From positions 1 through 13,877 of the forward strand of contig CAKOYL010000019.1 in NCBI GenBank assembly GCA_934130705.1: a stretch of DNA of 13,877 nt, read 5' to 3'. Below are positions 11,641 through 13,877 of this stretch, one piece after another (position 1 is the first letter of the stretch; every line of letters starts with the position of its first letter). The notes under the pieces were generated by a model. It was not told the origin of the DNA. It did no database searches and worked only from the letters and a program-made list of their open reading frames with translations. The translations under genes and the position numbers were made by a program. The stretch comes from an uncultured Clostridia bacterium. Lineage in GTDB: Bacteria > Bacillota_A > Clostridia > TANB77 > CAG-508.

Positions 11641-12624
11641 TTATTCTTTCTTTTTATCTCTAGTCATTAATTTTTTTACTTCTTCTACTGGATCTAATTT
11701 TTCGTATAATACACCATATACTGCATTAACTATTGGCATTTCTATATTATGGATTTTTCCAAGTTCATATGCAACTTCTATATTGTCTATACTTTCTATA
11801 ACCATTCCTACTTCTTTTTTTGTTTCTTCTAATGTTTTTCCTTGTCCTATTAATATTCCAGCTTTTCTGTTTCTACTATGCTCACTTAGACATGTTACTA
11901 TTAAATCTCCTAATCCACTTAGTCCATAAAATGTTTCTTGATTTCCACCTAATTGAACTCCAAGTCTTGTTATTTCTTTTAGTCCTCTCGTTATTAATGC
12001 TGCAAATGAATTATCTCCTAATCCAATTCCTGCTGCAACACCTGCACAAAATGCAATAATATTTTTTAGTGCTCCGCCAAGTTCAACACCTTTTACATCA
12101 TTACTTGCATATACTCTCATTTTTTCTGACATAAATGTTTCTTGTAACGTTTTTAATATATCTTCATGCTTAGAAGCAACTACTAGAGCAGTTGGAACTC
12201 CTATTGAAACTTCTTCTGCATGGCTAGGTCCTGATAAAACTCCAACTTTTACTGTTGGCATTTCATCAACTAATACTTCGTCTAGTGTTTTTAATGTTTG
12301 TTTTTCAAATCCCTTTGAGCATATAATGACTGGTTTTTCTCCTACATATTGTTTATATTGTTTAAATATATTTCTTGTAAATTTTGATGGTGTTACGTGT
12401 AATATGAATTCAGAATCTTTTATTACTTCTTCAAAATCATTTGAACAATATATTTTTTCCGGTAAGTTCAAACCGGGTAAAAATTTACATTTTCTCTCTT
12501 TGTTAATTAAATCTTTTTCTTCTTCAGAAAATGACCAAATCTTAACATTATTTCCTACATTAGCTAAGTAAACAGCTAATGCTACTCCCCAGCTTCCACT
12601 TCCTATTATGGCTATATTTTTCAT
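11641..12624 (-). CDS. gpsA: Glycerol-3-phosphate dehydrogenase [NAD(P)+]
   Basis: This soluble enzyme reduces dihydroxyacetone phosphate to sn-glycerol 3-phosphate for phospholipid synthesis. The protein of 327 residues has all family landmarks: the dinucleotide motif GSGSWG (8-13), CSKGFE (102-107), SGPSHAEEV (131-139), the catalytic lysine in GGALKNIIAF (Lys187), GLSGLGDLIVTC (234-245) and SRNR (250-253). The usual GPSFAxE phenylalanine is His here, a common variant. The ATG at 12624 follows AGGAGG. It begins 23 bases after plsY, whose product uses its product, so the pair forms a coherent functional unit. Confidence 0.97.
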   Translation of the reverse strand: MKNIAIIGSGSWGVALAVYLANVGNNVKIWSFSEEEKDLINKERKCKFLPGLNLPEKIYCSNDFEEVIKDSEFILHVTPSKFTRNIFKQYKQYVGEKPVIICSKGFEKQTLKTLDEVLVDEMPTVKVGVLSGPSHAEEVSIGVPTALVVASKHEDILKTLQETFMSEKMRVYASNDVKGVELGGALKNIIAFCAGVAAGIGLGDNSFAALITRGLKEITRLGVQLGGNQETFYGLSGLGDLIVTCLSEHSRNRKAGILIGQGKTLEETKKEVGMVIESIDNIEVAYELGKIHNIEMPIVNAVYGVLYEKLDPVEEVKKLMTRDKKKE

Positions 12625-12647
12625 TTTATTCCTCCTGTGTATTTACT

Positions 12648-13292
12648 TTATTTTTTTCCAAAACTTAATTTGTTTTCTGTGCCATTTAGCATTCTTTTTA
12701 TATTGCTTCTATGATTATATAAAACAATTATTGCTAAAATTACACTATATACAAAATATACTCTTCCACTTTTTCCTTCTGTTAGAATTGTATAATTATC
12801 ATTAATAAATAAAGTTAACACTGGAAATAGTACTGCTGCTCCACATGAACCTAATGAAACCATTTTTGTTAGTGCCATTAATACTAATGCAAATACTAAA
12901 CAAATTAATCCTATTTGCCAATTAGACATTAATAAAACTCCTAAAGATGTAGCAACACCCTTTCCTCCTTTGAAACCAAAGAATATTGGAAATGTATGTC
13001 CGATAACTACTGCTATTCCTGCGATTTGTAAAATTAGTTCTTTATCTACATCTTTCCATATTGTTCCTATTAATATGGCTAATAATATAGAAACAACTCC
13101 TTTTAAAATATCACATAATAATGTTATTGCAGCTGCTTTTTTTCCTACTGTTCTTAATACATTTGTACTTCCTGCATTTCCACTTCCTTTTTCTCTTACA
13201 TCAAATCCTGCCATTTTCTTACTAATAATTACTGAAAAGCTTATACTTCCTATTAAATATGAAATTACTGCTATTAAAATATATGCTGCCAT
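12648..13292 (-). CDS. plsY: Acyl-phosphate:glycerol-3-phosphate acyltransferase
   Basis: PlsY is an integral membrane enzyme that moves an acyl group from acyl-phosphate to glycerol 3-phosphate, giving lysophosphatidate. The protein of 214 residues has several membrane helices and the three conserved motifs: GSGNAGSTNVLR (36-47), GHTFPIFFGFKGGKGVAT (98-115) and HRSNIKRMLNGTE (194-206). The length is slightly above the usual 190-210. The ATG at 13292 follows GAGGAGGG. It lies 28 bases after der and 23 before gpsA, an arrangement typical of Clostridia. Confidence 0.97.
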   Translation of the reverse strand: MAAYILIAVISYLIGSISFSVIISKKMAGFDVREKGSGNAGSTNVLRTVGKKAAAITLLCDILKGVVSILLAILIGTIWKDVDKELILQIAGIAVVIGHTFPIFFGFKGGKGVATSLGVLLMSNWQIGLICLVFALVLMALTKMVSLGSCGAAVLFPVLTLFINDNYTILTEGKSGRVYFVYSVILAIIVLYNHRSNIKRMLNGTENKLSFGKK

Positions 13293-13320
13293 TTTTATTC
13301 CCTCCTCTTATGCCATTTTA

Positions 13321-13877
13321 CTATTCGGCATATTTTTCATTTTTTTCTCTTGCGATAATTCTTACTGGTGTTCCTTCTAATCCAAATTCTTTTCTTATTT
13401 GATTTACTAAATATCTTTGATAAGAAAAGTGGAACAATTCTTTATTGTTTACAAATATTACAAATGTTGGTGGTTTTGTTGATACTTGTGTTCCATAGAA
13501 TATTTTTAATCTTCTTCCTTTATCTGTTGGTGGTTGAACTATTGCTATTGCTTCATTTATTACTTGATTTAATACTGATGTTGATACTCTTAGTGCATTT
13601 TGTTTTGCTACATTGTTTATCATTTCAAATAATTTATCTACTCTTTGTCCTGTTTTAGCTGAAATGAAGATTACTGGTGCATATGATAAGTATGATAATT
13701 TGTTGTAAACTTCTTTTTTATATTTTTCTAATGTTCCTGTTGTTTTTTCGTATTCATCCCATTTGTTTACAACTATTATTACACCTTTTCCAGCTTCATG
13801 TGCTTCTCCTGCGATTTTAGCATCTTGTTCTGTTACACCATCATTTGCATCAATCATCATTAAACATACATCTGCTC
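13321..13877 (-). CDS. der: Ribosome-assembly GTPase Der (EngA), C-terminal part
   Basis: Only the last 184 or so residues are in the window; the frame runs open through the right edge, so the internal ATG at 13860 is not the start. Visible are ADVCLMMIDANDGVTEQD, the end of the second GTPase domain's switch region, then NKWD (base recognition) and SAKTGQ (G5 motif). The KH-like domain follows (GRRLKIFYGTQVSTKPPTF, FVNNKELFHFSYQRYLVNQI, FGLEGTPVRIIAREK). Der has two tandem GTPase domains and a KH domain and acts in assembly of the large ribosomal subunit. The C-terminal tail after the KH domain is short (NEKYAE). It heads the der-plsY-gpsA run. Confidence 0.96.
   Translation of the reverse strand, partial: ADVCLMMIDANDGVTEQDAKIAGEAHEAGKGVIIVVNKWDEYEKTTGTLEKYKKEVYNKLSYLSYAPVIFISAKTGQRVDKLFEMINNVAKQNALRVSTSVLNQVINEAIAIVQPPTDKGRRLKIFYGTQVSTKPPTFVIFVNNKELFHFSYQRYLVNQIRKEFGLEGTPVRIIAREKNEKYAE

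Noticed and set aside
1..13877. DGR template repeat, reverse transcriptase, CRISPR array or insertion sequence inside the window
   Set aside because: No second copy of the GC-rich block was seen; the only other clearly GC-richer stretch is rnpB. No reverse transcriptase or transposase motifs and no regularly spaced repeats were found by eye.

Overview
The window reads as chromosomal DNA from a low-GC Firmicute, most likely an uncultured gut member of the Clostridia. The supporting signs are A/T-dominated codons, strong AGGAGG ribosome-binding sites, the der-plsY-gpsA gene order, a fucO-like iron alcohol dehydrogenase and a prepilin-like protein of a type common in gut Clostridia. No species can be named from the sequence alone. 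Almost all genes lie on the minus strand; only an RluA-family gene (7919-8803) and a small orphan gene (10708-10986) lie on the plus strand.

Layout from left to right. (1) 1-1355 is a secretion/surface unit. A strong promoter drives a signal-peptide protein (670-1242), followed 3' by a type IV prepilin-like gene that runs off the left edge. The 3' end of the secreted-protein gene is a sharply GC-richer block (about 561-720). Read one nucleotide out of frame, this block encodes a plausible missing C-terminus. Its composition and codons resemble the variable region of a diversity-generating retroelement (DGR) target. No reverse transcriptase or template repeat lies in the window. (2) 1388-2298 is a thioredoxin-reductase-like flavoprotein with its own terminator. 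(3) 2355-2954 is an isolated unknown gene between a consensus promoter and a perfect-hairpin terminator. (4) 2998-7763 is a probable operon, trmB - helical-repeat gene - pfkA - membrane-anchored protein - fucO-like dehydrogenase - dgkA, driven by a good promoter at 7735-7763. (5) 7919-8803 is the RluA-family pseudouridine synthase, convergent with and overlapping a ParE/RelE-like toxin. The toxin and its putative antitoxin sit directly downstream of the RNase P RNA gene rnpB (9341-9685). (6) 9699-10601 is a membrane-anchored helical protein whose stop codon is part of the rnpB promoter. (7) 10708-10986 is the small plus-strand orphan gene, with a hairpin after it. (8) 11047-13877 is a housekeeping cluster: der (partial), plsY, gpsA and a zinc-ribbon protein.

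How the genes fit together. GpsA makes glycerol-3-phosphate and PlsY acylates it, so the right-hand cluster covers the first steps of phospholipid synthesis next to the ribosome-assembly GTPase Der. DgkA probably acts on undecaprenol or diacylglycerol in the membrane. PfkA commits sugar to glycolysis and the fucO-like enzyme reoxidises NADH. TrmB, RluA and RNase P act on stable RNAs. The accessory material is the possible DGR target with its prepilin partner, the toxin-antitoxin pair with a possibly non-AUG toxin start, and the isolated 2417-2884 gene.
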